DNA of 64,000 nucleotides, taken from the NCBI GenBank assembly GCA_021823625.1, contig JAKANS010000004.1, positions 1 to 64,000 of the forward strand, in the 5' to 3' direction. Shown in pieces: positions 15,159 through 24,740 of the stretch. How positions within the stretch are numbered: the first letter of the stretch is position 1; every line of letters begins with the position of its first letter. The position numbers were made by a program, and so were the translations under genes. The stretch comes from a bacterium (GTDB lineage Bacteria; Verrucomicrobiota; Verrucomicrobiia; Limisphaerales; J093). Under the pieces are notes generated by a model. That model ran no database searches and had not been told where the DNA came from. It saw nothing but the letters and a program-made list of their open reading frames with translations.

Positions 15159-16271
15159 TTATGAACACAGGCTTGCATAGGCATCGCCGGCCACTTGATG
15201 CGTGAACGGCAGCAAATCAGCGTCGCTAACACGACCGGAACGTTTGTCCGACAAACCGGCGAGAATGGCCTCCGCAAGGGCGTTCTCGTCCCGCGGGGGC
15301 ACCAGCCGGCCGAGGCGGCCGTCTTGCAGAATCTCCCGCGGGCCGCTCATGCAGTCCGTGGATACCACCGGGCAACCACAGGCCATGGCTTCGATGAGCA
15401 CCGTGGGCAGGGCTTCCCAAGCCGATGACAAGGCGAACAGGGACGCTCGCTTCATGTAAACGTATGGATTGCGAACCACGCCGGGCAAGGCCACTTGATC
15501 GGCAATGCCCAGCGACCGGGCAAGCTGTTCCAGGGTGGAGCGCTCCTCGCCTTCCCCCAGAATTATTAGGCGGACTTCCCGTGCCTTCCGAACCCGAGCG
15601 AAGGCGCGGAGCAAGTTGGGAAAATCCTTTTGGGCAGTCAATCGCCCCACGCCCAACACGACCGCCGGCTGCCCCGGCTGAAACCACGGATGGTCGAGAA
15701 GCTCCTCCGCGGCCCGAAGCATCGTCGGGCCGATGACCGGGTTGTAAATGACCGTGATCCGCTCACGCGAAATCTTCGCTAACCGGGCAAAATCGTCGGC
15801 GGTTCCGCGCGAAACGGAAACGATTTCGTCGGCGAGCGGCACACCCATCAGCACCGCGCGGATCACCAGTCGCTTCCGAAACGAATGCGTACCAAGCAGG
15901 GATTGCGAGATCGTTTGATGTAATGTCGCTATCGTGCGAACGCCCACCCTCGCCACCTTCGCCGCTAAAACCGCGGCCAGGTTGCAATGGTCGAGCGCCG
16001 AAATCAAAACCTGGGGACGTTCGCGACGCAGATAACGAATCAGGCCCGGAACGGCGAATCGCATGTGCAAACATCCCAATTCGCAAATGCGAACCGAGCG
16101 GGGGATCGTCTCCAAGTAAGCCGCATCCTTGAGCACGCCCACAAGCAATACGACCTCGAATCCTCGTTCCGCCAGCGCGCCCGCCAAGTTCGCGAAAACC
16201 CGTTCCGCGCCCCCTGACCCCAAATCAGGGATAAACAGAACGACTGTTTTCTTTTTGGCGGACAACATCAT
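15159..16271 (-). CDS. Glycosyltransferase family 4
   Basis: The 370-residue chain begins MMLSAKKKTVVLFIPDLGSGGAERVFANL, the GSGGAER loop of GT4 enzymes. It continues with HQTIS, VYNPVIGPT, LGVGRLTAQKDFPNLLRAF, LIILGEGEERSTL and SAWEALPTVLIEAMACGCPVV (E-x7-E). The start overlaps the polymerase gene upstream by 47 bases; the overlap is long but the family start is clear. It probably acts in repeat-unit assembly beside the polymerase. Confidence 0.88.
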   Translation of the reverse strand: MMLSAKKKTVVLFIPDLGSGGAERVFANLAGALAERGFEVVLLVGVLKDAAYLETIPRSVRICELGCLHMRFAVPGLIRYLRRERPQVLISALDHCNLAAVLAAKVARVGVRTIATLHQTISQSLLGTHSFRKRLVIRAVLMGVPLADEIVSVSRGTADDFARLAKISRERITVIYNPVIGPTMLRAAEELLDHPWFQPGQPAVVLGVGRLTAQKDFPNLLRAFARVRKAREVRLIILGEGEERSTLEQLARSLGIADQVALPGVVRNPYVYMKRASLFALSSAWEALPTVLIEAMACGCPVVSTDCMSGPREILQDGRLGRLVPPRDENALAEAILAGLSDKRSGRVSDADLLPFTHQVAGDAYASLCS

Positions 16272-17466
16272 AGCGTGATCGTTCGGGGAATTGCCTGGGG
16301 ATTGCACTTGCCTGACGCGATCGCCGGGCCAAGATTGCCGCATAATGGGCCATAAGAAGGCCGTAAATCAGCCATGTATCTTTGTGGTACTCCCAAGTCA
16401 ATGCCATCGAGCAGGTGGCCCACACTGCAAAGACGCCAAGCCATAACGCGCGTTCCAGTCGCGGCAGCCGCCGGATCATTTTGAACAAAAGAAACCAAAA
16501 TACAGCGGCCAGGACAAAGCCGACAACCCCGGTCTCGACCAGAATCGTAACGAAAGTATTGTGCGAGACGTTAGGTTTTTCCAACTCCGATTCGGTAAGC
16601 AAACGAAAGCATCCGGCGCCGGCCCCTTGAATAGGATGTGAAGTCCAATATTTCAGTCCCACTCTCCAATACTCCACGCGCTCTTGAAACGTGTGGGCCT
16701 GCGTTCCCTCGGCAAAGCGATCGAATACCTGCACGCTAACGATACGGGGAACATAGTAAGCCGTAGCGCACGCCACGATAAGTAAAGCGATAATGGTTTT
16801 GATGCCTTTTACCTTCGCCATCAGGGCTATGACAACAATGTCAACCGCAAGCCCAATGATTCCCATTCGCGAGGCGGTCAGAAGCACTCCGATGGCTGCA
16901 CATGGCACGAAAGCCCAAAGCAGCTTGCGCAAAAGAACAATTTTTGCCGCGGGTCGAATTGCCAAATAAGCGGCCATGACAATTGCGATACAGAGGGTCG
17001 CGGCGAGGTCATTCTGATTCATATCGCCGCCGGTGAGGCGTTCAAGCCCGTTGCTTGGGGCATTTACAGCCTGAAGCTCCGCGAACAACGTCACCAAAGA
17101 GACGCTCGCGCCGCCGATGTAGCTAAGCATGACCCAAACAATTCGGTCTTGCGTATCGGCAAACTGATAAATCAACCCAACGAAAAAAAAGACCTGAAGA
17201 AAGGTAATGCCGCGCGCTACTGAGTGTTCAAAACTGATGCTCCAGAACATAGAAGCGAGCGTCCACACCACATAAAAGGCCAGAACCACCAAAGCCGGCG
17301 GCCACTTGCGCACTCGAACCCGTATTAGTACTGCAAGGCCAGCCACGAAAAGTGTCGCGCCCCCCAACAACACGGACGCGGTGGTCATTCCGGGGATGAC
17401 GGCCATTTCCTGCCAGGGAATGCAAAATACTAAGAGGCAGAGCAGGATGAAAGTTAAACGCGACAT
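16225..17466 (-). CDS. O-antigen polymerase/ligase-type membrane protein (Wzy/WaaL family)
   Basis: The 413 residues contain about ten hydrophobic segments and the periplasmic loop typical of the Wzy_C/O-antigen ligase family: FQERVEYWRVGLKYWTSHPI, GAGAGCF and the conserved SHNTFVTILVETGVVGF. The two basic residues of the loop are present. The family polymerises lipid-linked repeat units at the periplasmic face or ligates them to an acceptor. Codon use and G+C appear a little lower than in the neighbours. The ATG at 17466 is used. Confidence 0.85.
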   Translation of the reverse strand: MSRLTFILLCLLVFCIPWQEMAVIPGMTTASVLLGGATLFVAGLAVLIRVRVRKWPPALVVLAFYVVWTLASMFWSISFEHSVARGITFLQVFFFVGLIYQFADTQDRIVWVMLSYIGGASVSLVTLFAELQAVNAPSNGLERLTGGDMNQNDLAATLCIAIVMAAYLAIRPAAKIVLLRKLLWAFVPCAAIGVLLTASRMGIIGLAVDIVVIALMAKVKGIKTIIALLIVACATAYYVPRIVSVQVFDRFAEGTQAHTFQERVEYWRVGLKYWTSHPIQGAGAGCFRLLTESELEKPNVSHNTFVTILVETGVVGFVLAAVFWFLLFKMIRRLPRLERALWLGVFAVWATCSMALTWEYHKDTWLIYGLLMAHYAAILARRSRQASAIPRQFPERSRYDVVRQKENSRSVYP

Positions 17467-17580
17467 CAAGCGCTCGGATTTCTTGCGTGTGTATTCTTCT
17501 TACCGTCTCTGCGCCGGTTGCCCTGTGATAAGATGTCAAGCCACTGGCAGCCGATGCAGCCGCATCGTATCAATCCGTAG

Positions 17581-17734
17581 AGCTACGCGGAATGTGTACC
17601 GGCGGCGAACTGCGGTAATCGATGGGAATCCACCAAGGCCATGCGGCGCACGAATTCGTGGATCGCGTAGTCTCTTCCAAAAGCAGCTCCGCCAGACAGG
17701 AGCCCGTAATGCCAGTAATGCAAGCGTGCTTCAT
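17581..17734 (-). pseudogene. GDP-mannose 4,6-dehydratase, frameshifted N-terminal relic
   Basis: On the minus strand 17734 begins MKHACITGITGSCLAELLLE, which is the GMD start 'MKkALITGITGQDGSYLAELLL' with five residues missing. After a one-base shift the next codons read RDYAIHEFVRRMALVDSH, matching 'KGYEVHGIVRR'. It then runs into stops and no further dehydratase sequence is found. A whole GMD is needed to feed the Rmd-like enzyme at 13422-14354, so its loss here suggests that this branch is dead or is supplied from elsewhere. Confidence 0.55.
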
Positions 17735-17842
17735 GGACCCTTTTCCTTACCGATCCATTTGCACAACTCGGCGACCACTATCGCAGGTTGAAGCTGCTTC
17801 GCGGTTTCCATGGCGTTTTCCCACCAGGCAACGTCGCATCGC

Positions 17843-18114
17843 CTAGTCCTTTCGCAGGCGCAGCAAGGCCTCACGCAACGCGCCGCCGTCGGTTTTTAGA
17901 CGATTAAACCACATTGGGTTTTCTGCAAGAATCGCGTCAGAAAACAATCGGGCGGCGAATGCCCCAGAATGTGACGGCCATAGATGAGATACTCGATCGT
18001 CTTCGTCGGGAAAATCGTTCGATACTCTTCCGGCGACCTGCAACCGGCAAAGTCGTGAGGGAGGATTCGAGAATCGGCCCTGCCGCCCGCTAGCTTTGGC
18101 ATAAACATAGTCAC
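17843..18114 (-). pseudogene. Glycosyltransferase C-terminal relic, paralog of the next gene
   Basis: The stretch encodes EEYRTIFPTKTIEYLIYGRHILGHSPPDCFLT, almost the same as NFPTKTMEYLCSGRPILVHSPPDSYLT in the glycosyltransferase at 18145-19281. A frame change follows near 17900, and DGGALREALLRLRKD is read in another frame. The N-terminal three quarters are missing. It is probably what is left of a duplicated glycosyltransferase gene. Confidence 0.6.
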
Positions 18115-18144
18115 TTTGGTCTTCTTCTCGTTCTCGGTGTCAAA

Positions 18145-19281
18145 TTATCCGTGCAAGGATTCCCAAAACTTCAACGCCCAAGGCTTGCTGTCGCGCGTTC
18201 GCACAAAAGCCAGTGCTTTGGCAACCAACTCCTCTTGCAGACTTCGGTCCTCGACGAGGCGATCAATGGCCGCCGCCAATTCCCCGACATCGGGTTGGTC
18301 GACGACCAACGCAAAACCCTCTCGCTTGGCAAGCCACGTCAGGTAGCTATCAGGCGGGGAATGCACCAAGATCGGCCTTCCCGAGCAGAGATACTCCATC
18401 GTCTTGGTAGGGAAATTATGACGGATCATCACCGGCCGATCCGATTGGAACGCCTGGGGGAGGTAGAGGATCGTGCTGCGGCGCTGCGCTGCTCTCAACT
18501 CGTCGCGCCTCAGATACCGACAGGTCAAACCCTGGTCTCGCAGTTCCGCCGGGATCCCCGCTGTACAGAGGTCCAAGGCGGGCCGAACCTTGGCTCGCTT
18601 GGCCGCCGCCGCCAGGCGAACCACCGAATCCTGATTCATCTTGGGATAGATCCCGCCGCAAAAGTGGATCGCGGCGGCGGAGCCGTTCGACAGGGGTTGG
18701 AATTCGCAAGGCATTTCGGCGACATCGATCACATGCGGCAGCAAATCGACCTTGAGCCCATGCTTTTTCTCGAGGTATCCGACTGCGAACTCTGTAATGG
18801 CAAAGCGACGATCAGCCCGCTGGAGGATTCTCTTCTCGTATTTGCGGGCCAGCGACGCTTCAAGGGGATAAGACTCCTCCCACAGAATATCGAAGTAGAC
18901 CGTCAAAGGAAGGTCGAGCCTTTCCGCCGCCTGCCACGCCGCAATCAAGAAAGGGGCGTTGGGAAAATGGGCATAGATTCGCCGCACGTGATGCCGGCGC
19001 GCCAGCGCAATGATACGGCGGCGGGCCAAATGGGCGAACAGCCGTGGCAAACGCCGCATGCAGCGCAATGTCCACGTATAACTGCCGCCACATAAGACCC
19101 GGCTCTGCTCGATCCCAAGGGAAGGAGCCTCAAACAAGGGTGGATCACAGATGGCGCACACGGCGATCATCTCTTTCGGCGGCAGATGGCGCAGCAACGA
19201 GTACAGGATCAGCGAACTTCCGGTGCTCATCGGCGGGAATGTCTGCGTCGAGATCAAGACGTGCTTTGCGCTGTCGGTCAT
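18145..19281 (-). CDS. Glycosyltransferase, GT4-like
   Basis: The 378-residue protein begins MTDSAKHVLISTQTFPPMSTGSSLIL and has GT-B halves with VYFDILWEESYP in the first and FCGGIYPKMNQDSVVRLA, LYLPQAF, HNFPTKTMEYLCSGRPILVHSPP in the second. A relic of a close paralog lies just downstream at 17843-18114. It is likely to add a sugar to the repeat unit. No donor can be named. Confidence 0.8.
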   Translation of the reverse strand: MTDSAKHVLISTQTFPPMSTGSSLILYSLLRHLPPKEMIAVCAICDPPLFEAPSLGIEQSRVLCGGSYTWTLRCMRRLPRLFAHLARRRIIALARRHHVRRIYAHFPNAPFLIAAWQAAERLDLPLTVYFDILWEESYPLEASLARKYEKRILQRADRRFAITEFAVGYLEKKHGLKVDLLPHVIDVAEMPCEFQPLSNGSAAAIHFCGGIYPKMNQDSVVRLAAAAKRAKVRPALDLCTAGIPAELRDQGLTCRYLRRDELRAAQRRSTILYLPQAFQSDRPVMIRHNFPTKTMEYLCSGRPILVHSPPDSYLTWLAKREGFALVVDQPDVGELAAAIDRLVEDRSLQEELVAKALAFVRTRDSKPWALKFWESLHG

Positions 19282-19311
19282 GATGCCTGCGCTCCTACTT
19301 TCCCAATGGCT

Positions 19312-20322
19312 CTACTTCGTTAGCGCGGCCTTCCATGAGGCGGGGAGGTTCTTCAAGACTTCGATGCCCGTAAACGGCGCCGTGCTCCGCGGCCCTTTTC
19401 CCCTCGCCCAGGCCGCCATGCGGGCGACACCGTCGGCCAGCGGAACATATCCTTGCCGCCCGAAAACCGATGCCAGCTTGTCGCTGCTGGAAAAAGCATG
19501 GAGCACTTCCTTGCGAGCCTCCAGATACTGGATCTGCGGCTCCACGCCGAACGCTGCCGCGACGACGCGGGCAAGCTCCCGCACGCTCGTCGGGGTTTCG
19601 GCACCGATGTTGAAGAGTTCATTACGCGACTCCGGCACATCGACGCAGCGAGCGATTACGGGGGCCACGTCGTCGATGTAAGTGAAGGCCCGCGTTTGCA
19701 GTCCGTCGCCGAAGAGGGTCAACGGCTGGCCCTGCATGATCTGGTTCATGAAGATGCCGATCACGTTGCGATAGCGGTCGCCGATATTTTGGTGCTCGCC
19801 GTACACGTTGTGAGGTCGGAAAATGGTGAAATCCAGCCCGAACAGCTCATGGGCCGCCCGAAGATCCATCTCGCAGACGTACTTGGCGATGCCGTACGGG
19901 TCTTCGGGCATCGGCACGGTTTCTTCGGTCATCGGGTTCTGTGCGGTACCGTACACCGCGATGGAACTGGTGAACACAAACCGCTTGACAGAGCAACTGT
20001 TGACCGATGCGTTCAGAAGGTTCACCGTTCCAATTACGTTGTTCTCGTAGTTGTAACGGCGGATAAAGTGCGAAAGCCCTTCGGCAGCGTAGGCGGCCAG
20101 ATGGTAGACGTAATCGAAGCGGTGCTCCGCAAACAGCTTGCCGATCAACGGGACGTCGGTGACCGAGCCTTTGCAGAAAATGGCCCCCGCAGGCACGTTG
20201 TCTTGATAGCCCCCGCTCAGGTCATCGATCACGAGCACTTCATGTCCAAGCGCCAGGCACTCGCGTGCCACGTGGGAACCAATAAAACCCGCACCACCAG
20301 TAATTAGACTCTTTCGCTTCAT
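19312..20322 (-). CDS. NAD-dependent nucleotide-sugar epimerase (UDP-glucose 4-epimerase-like)
   Basis: This is a 336-residue extended SDR with TGGAGFIGSHVARECL, YHLAAYAAEGLS, FTSSIAVYG, the catalytic DPYGIAKY and RPHNVYGEHQN. The blocks and length fit GalE/WbpP-like 4-epimerases and related UDP-GlcNAc(A) epimerases. The start at 20322 (MKRKSLITGG) is 3 codons in from a possible longer start. It is separated by 30 bases from the downstream glycosyltransferase and by 209 bases from the upstream methyltransferase. The exact sugar is unknown. Confidence 0.8.
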   Translation of the reverse strand: MKRKSLITGGAGFIGSHVARECLALGHEVLVIDDLSGGYQDNVPAGAIFCKGSVTDVPLIGKLFAEHRFDYVYHLAAYAAEGLSHFIRRYNYENNVIGTVNLLNASVNSCSVKRFVFTSSIAVYGTAQNPMTEETVPMPEDPYGIAKYVCEMDLRAAHELFGLDFTIFRPHNVYGEHQNIGDRYRNVIGIFMNQIMQGQPLTLFGDGLQTRAFTYIDDVAPVIARCVDVPESRNELFNIGAETPTSVRELARVVAAAFGVEPQIQYLEARKEVLHAFSSSDKLASVFGRQGYVPLADGVARMAAWARGKGPRSTAPFTGIEVLKNLPASWKAALTK

Positions 20323-20531
20323 ATCTCGAACCATCTCTAGAATTCCCTTGCAGTGGTTATCATCCCGATTTCCTTGTTGAGCGCACTGTTATGCACACAA
20401 ATGCCGTAATTTGTTTTCAATTACAATGCCAGTTTTATACTCATCCGCAAGCTTCTGTTGAAGCCTCGCGATGCGGGTTCACCGCGCGATTAGAGTATTT
20501 CCGAGTCGAGCCGCCCAGAACCTCGGTTCCC

Positions 20532-21551
20532 TCACATCGCCGGTTTCGTTGCTTCCAGGAAGATGCAATCGCCTCGCCCCCGCAATAAAATTGATGGAAT
20601 ATACGTGAACCAGGCACTCATCCATCCTAGTGCCGCCTCCACCCGATTCTGCGAACCAAAACCTCCGTCTGTCGGTCGCCCCAGCCGTCGTCTCCACAAC
20701 AAAGCGCTAGACTTCATTTGGTTGGTCAGACAATAGGTTCTAGTAGTCACGCGTATCTGAGTAAACCCCACCGCTGCGCCTACGCGGCGAATCGAGCTAG
20801 GTGAGAAAAGATGCGTATGCACCGGCAGACACAGGTAGAAATAGTACGCGCCGTGTCGTTTCGCTGCTAAGGAATCGCCATTGGGGACTTCGATTGTAAT
20901 TCGGCCTCCCGGTTTCAGCGCCGCATAAAACGCGCGGAACAAACGCCAAAAGTCAGGCACATGCTCAATGCAGTGCCAACTGACGATCCAATCATATGCG
21001 TCTATTCGCCGTTCAAGCAGATCGATGGAACCTCGTTCGACCGGAATGTTTGCTTCTTTCGCTCGCTGCACCGCGCGGTCGTCAATCTCTATCCCTTCAG
21101 CTTGCCAGCCGAGGAAACGGTAGAAAGCTACCGATTGTCCCGAGCCACACCCGTAGTCCAAAAGAGCGCCCCCACTCTTGAAAGGAGGAGATACATGCCA
21201 GCGTGGCCCGCCCCGATACCAGCCAAGCATTGCCAGCACTGGGTTCCTCCGAACGTTCAAGTGCTTGTAACCACGAAAGCACTTTAGGTAACTCATTATT
21301 GTCCATACGCTGGGGTGTTTCCAACCGACGGGTTCAAAACAGTTACCGGGTTGTTGAAACGCGTAGTATGAGTCCGAGTAGTATCTTCCAAGCTCTGCTT
21401 CGTTAGGCATCGGATTCTGGAAACCGTGCCGACAGACGTCACATTTAAGTGCCGTCCATCGCCCTTTGATGCCGTATTGGAGGTCGTTGGCTGACAACCA
21501 AGTATGGGTAGTGCCTGAACACACCGGACAAGTCGTTGATACTTGCTTCAT
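20532..21551 (-). CDS. Class I SAM-dependent methyltransferase with N-terminal zinc ribbon
   Basis: The protein is 339 residues. The N-terminus has CPVC and 26 residues later CDVC, a zinc ribbon seen in sugar methyltransferases. The SAM site is LLDYGCGSGQSVAFYRFLGW, followed by GIEIDD and SWHCIEHVPD. It could methylate a sugar or cap the polysaccharide. The start at 21551 (MKQVSTTCPVC) is clear. The next 256 bases upstream (21552-21807) hold no credible gene. Confidence 0.8.
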   Translation of the reverse strand: MKQVSTTCPVCSGTTHTWLSANDLQYGIKGRWTALKCDVCRHGFQNPMPNEAELGRYYSDSYYAFQQPGNCFEPVGWKHPSVWTIMSYLKCFRGYKHLNVRRNPVLAMLGWYRGGPRWHVSPPFKSGGALLDYGCGSGQSVAFYRFLGWQAEGIEIDDRAVQRAKEANIPVERGSIDLLERRIDAYDWIVSWHCIEHVPDFWRLFRAFYAALKPGGRITIEVPNGDSLAAKRHGAYYFYLCLPVHTHLFSPSSIRRVGAAVGFTQIRVTTRTYCLTNQMKSSALLWRRRLGRPTDGGFGSQNRVEAALGWMSAWFTYIPSILLRGRGDCIFLEATKPAM

Positions 21552-21807
21552 TATGCTTAATATTTGCGCAACCTTATCGGAATGGGTGCGTGGTCCGCCG
21601 CTTCCCCAGGTCACAGAACCTCTGCGACGGCTTGGAGTCCTTCCGATCGAAGCGGGGGGGAGAGACATGGAGGCGTCTTTGGCTTGCTGATCGATACGAT
21701 TTCTGACTTACTACCGGTTGGAAACGTAGGAGAGAAGACTTCGGCCGATGACCTGCGAATGGGCTCGGTCCAATTGTAGACCCACATCGTTTCGTAGTAC
21801 ATTCATC

Positions 21808-23304
21808 TCAAACAACGGCCTTTTCCAGTGTTGCGGTCGCCGCGTAAGACGGTTTCGGCAGGATCCGCGGTTTCGCCCGCCGCGTCACCTCCTGCGCGAC
21901 GTTACGGGCAGCATCCCGCCCAAACGCCGCGCAGAACCATTTCACATACTCCTCTGCCCGGCGATGCAACTCCTCTCGGTACTCAGCGTCCCCGACAATT
22001 CGCTCCAGGCACTGCCGCAGTTCGTCCGCTGAGCGGGCCACCGGGCTTCCCGCCCGGTCCGCCAGGGTTTGGCCATTGCTGAGGGGGTTTTCAGGGAGAA
22101 CGTCGAGCAAAATCACCAGCCGGCCATAGATCAAGGCATCGTTGCCCAACCCGCTGTTGTGGCTCACCACGACGTCCGAAACCGCCATGGTTTCCTCGAC
22201 GGTCCAAAGCTGATTTTCCAGAAAGCGGATCCCGGGGTACCGGGCAATCTCGTCGCGATAGGTCTCCGACTTTTCCGACGCGTGGAGCCGGACCACGGCG
22301 GTCAGGTCCTGACGGTCCTGAAACGCCTCGCCGAACGTGAAGACGAGTTTCCGCCACTCCTCCCGCGGCATCGGATTTGTTGCCAGCACGACAACCGGTC
22401 CGGCCGCGGGCAATCCCAGACGCCGGCGCACGGCCTGCGGATCAGAGACGATCGTCCGCGTAAGCCGCTGGCAGCCCGTCACCACCAAACGCTCAGGTTC
22501 GGTCCCCAACTCGATCATCTGTTCACGGTGCTGCCCGCCCCAACAGAGGACCACGTCCGACAACAGCGGTGTGTAACCGTAAGGTGGGTAGATCACCCCA
22601 TGCATCATTTGCAGCGTGGGGATGCCCCGTTGCCGCGCCGCAAGGACGAGACACGACCAGGGCGTGTTATGCTCCGAATCGGTCAGAACGGCCCGCGGTC
22701 GGGTGCGCTCCAGAAACTGGAAGAAGGCCGCAACATAGAAGGAACGGACGGCCAGGCCGTAGCCCAGGTGCGGAAAGAGCTGCCCCGGTAATCCATGCCG
22801 TCTCAGCCAGCCCCGTATGCGTCGATGCCACTCCGGCCGGCCACGCGCGTACTCCCGCCGCCAGGACCGCAGGTCCACCTCCGTCACCTGAACCTTCGTG
22901 CAGAAGCCGATCTCCGCCGGCAGCCTTTGCCGGATGGAGGCGACGCCACCGATAACATTGCATTCTCCCGGCTCTAATTCGGCAAGGACCGGCAGCACGA
23001 GGTCGTTTAATCGTGAGGTGTCGTCCAGCCAGGTTACCAAAATCCGCCCGGGCTCCAAGTCAGAAAGCGGTTGCTTTCGTCGGGGTCCGCGCCAACAGAA
23101 CCGCCACCAGCCCAGCCGTGCCCGCAGTGCCGCGGCGAGACTCAGCGACAATGCGCCGGCCTGGAAGTTGATGGCGAAGAAATCCGTCAGCGTCGCCCCG
23201 ATGGGCACGCCCAAAAACCGCGGCTCGTAGAGCGCGTTCTCCAACTCGAAGAGTGCCGCTGCGGGGAGTCGCGTGACTCGTTTTCGCTCAGTTTGGCCAT
23301 TCAT
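21808..23304 (-). CDS. GT-B glycosyl/glycerophosphate transferase-like protein (polysialyltransferase or CDP-glycerol type)
   Basis: The 498-residue protein has two Rossmann-like halves. In the second are LCWGGQHREQMIELG, VTGCQRLTR, VVVLATNPMP, VVRLHASE, FLENQLWTVEETMAVSDVVVSHNSGLGNDALIYG, which resemble capsule polymerases and CDP-glycerol glycerophosphotransferases with the motif HP/HASE and the final S-x-x-xx-E/D region. The next genes encode a flippase and the pseudaminic acid pathway, so it may transfer pseudaminic acid. The donor is an inference. The start MNGQTERKRV is preferred. Confidence 0.6.
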   Translation of the reverse strand: MNGQTERKRVTRLPAAALFELENALYEPRFLGVPIGATLTDFFAINFQAGALSLSLAAALRARLGWWRFCWRGPRRKQPLSDLEPGRILVTWLDDTSRLNDLVLPVLAELEPGECNVIGGVASIRQRLPAEIGFCTKVQVTEVDLRSWRREYARGRPEWHRRIRGWLRRHGLPGQLFPHLGYGLAVRSFYVAAFFQFLERTRPRAVLTDSEHNTPWSCLVLAARQRGIPTLQMMHGVIYPPYGYTPLLSDVVLCWGGQHREQMIELGTEPERLVVTGCQRLTRTIVSDPQAVRRRLGLPAAGPVVVLATNPMPREEWRKLVFTFGEAFQDRQDLTAVVRLHASEKSETYRDEIARYPGIRFLENQLWTVEETMAVSDVVVSHNSGLGNDALIYGRLVILLDVLPENPLSNGQTLADRAGSPVARSADELRQCLERIVGDAEYREELHRRAEEYVKWFCAAFGRDAARNVAQEVTRRAKPRILPKPSYAATATLEKAVV

Positions 23305-23338
23305 GGGGATTTTACCCACCCTACGAAACATCCACCTC

Positions 23339-24718
23339 TTACGGCTGCGGCTTTGCCTGCCGGAGGACGATTGCCAGCCCAGTGTAGGAAGCCATCAGGA
23401 ATATCACCCGTCCCACAAGCATGGCTTGGGAAAACGCCACCAACTCGGATCCGCCGCGCAACAGCCAGCGCAAACATCCGTAATAGGAGGCCATGCCAAG
23501 CACAGTGGCTACGGCATACAGGTCCTGCCGCCGGACGACGTTATACACATTGTTGACCGGCGCCAGACATGCCACCGCCGGTGTCAACAGCGCCCATTGG
23601 GCAGCGGGGATGGCTTCAGCGTATTTCGGGAGGAGCAAGTTCACCACGCGTGGCAGGAGCCACCAGCCGACCGCCACCAGCGGCGCCATGGCGAGCAGCG
23701 AGAAAGCCATGGGCCGGACGGCCGATTTGACCATCGCCCGCACATCGCCCGTCCGCCCGAACTGCTCGGCCATCTGGGGATAAAGCACCTGCCCCAGCGC
23801 GTCCGGCAACAACTGGAGGGTGGCGCCGGACATCAGGACCAAGGCGTACAAACCCAGACCGCGAGTCCCCAAGTAGTGCAATACCAGCGTGGCGTCCAGT
23901 GTTGTCCAATACGCGTAAGTCATCCCGACCGCGAAGATGGGTGCGCCGATCTTGAGCAGATGCCGGAGGTGGCCCAGATTCCACGCCGGCAAAACCTTCA
24001 CCGGACGCCAATACCAAAGCAAGGACACCTGAATGATTCCGCCCAGCAGTGCCCGCAGACATAGCCCGTAGAAGGCCAGCCACCACACCAGCGCCACGCC
24101 GGCCAGCAACACCGTGTTCTGCACCACGTTCACGAACGCCAGCCGGGCGAAATCCCCACGCGTGCGGTACGTGACCTGCAGGTAGTTTGTTCCGTAGAAG
24201 AGGAAGAACACGGTGATCGCGTTCGTGGCCCAACCTGCCGCCAACGCCCATTGCCGCAGCATCAGTTGCCAGACCGCCACCCCGAGCAAAGCGACTGCGG
24301 CCAGGCCACCCAACAACACCGCCCACGCCTGGGCCGCGGCGGCCAGTTCCCGCACTCGCGCGTGATCGCCCTTGCCCACATAATAGGGCAATTCCCGGTT
24401 GAGACCGTTGGTGATGCCCAAAAGCAGAAACGGGGCATACCCTTGCACCAAGCCAAGGCCGTTGAACAGCCCGAGCACGGCCGGCTGCGTGGCCCGAGCG
24501 GTCAGGAATCCGCCGACCATTCGCAGCCCGGAGGCAACGACATTGCCGCCGGCCAGCGCCGTTACCTGCATCCACAGGGAACGCCCTCGCGACCGGGACG
24601 GGGTGGCTTTCGGGACGTCCACGGGTGGAATAACCTGGCACGACTCCGTTCGGCCGACGGATCCTGCCTGGACGGTTTCGCTCAATGGTCGCAAGGATTT
24701 GATGCCACTCTCTCCCAC
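23339..24718 (-). CDS. Wzx-type polysaccharide flippase (MATE/MVF-like membrane protein)
   Basis: About 459 residues with roughly 12-14 hydrophobic segments, for example GGNVVASGLRMVGGFL, YAPFLLLGITNGLN, LLGGLAAVALLGVAVWQL and FFLFYGTNYL. This is the polysaccharide-transport family that flips lipid-linked repeat units across the cytoplasmic membrane. The GTG at 24718, 22 bases after the PseI stop, is a tentative start; a GTG at 24793 would overlap PseI by 53 bases. It is placed between the pseudaminic acid synthase and the GT-B transferase. Confidence 0.8.
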   Translation of the reverse strand: MGESGIKSLRPLSETVQAGSVGRTESCQVIPPVDVPKATPSRSRGRSLWMQVTALAGGNVVASGLRMVGGFLTARATQPAVLGLFNGLGLVQGYAPFLLLGITNGLNRELPYYVGKGDHARVRELAAAAQAWAVLLGGLAAVALLGVAVWQLMLRQWALAAGWATNAITVFFLFYGTNYLQVTYRTRGDFARLAFVNVVQNTVLLAGVALVWWLAFYGLCLRALLGGIIQVSLLWYWRPVKVLPAWNLGHLRHLLKIGAPIFAVGMTYAYWTTLDATLVLHYLGTRGLGLYALVLMSGATLQLLPDALGQVLYPQMAEQFGRTGDVRAMVKSAVRPMAFSLLAMAPLVAVGWWLLPRVVNLLLPKYAEAIPAAQWALLTPAVACLAPVNNVYNVVRRQDLYAVATVLGMASYYGCLRWLLRGGSELVAFSQAMLVGRVIFLMASYTGLAIVLRQAKPQP

Positions 24719-24740
24719 AGAAATCCGGCCGCGCCGGAGG

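Noticed and set aside
21552-21807. A small gene between the methyltransferase and the GT-B transferase
   Set aside because: Short open frames have no ribosome site and no recognisable motif.
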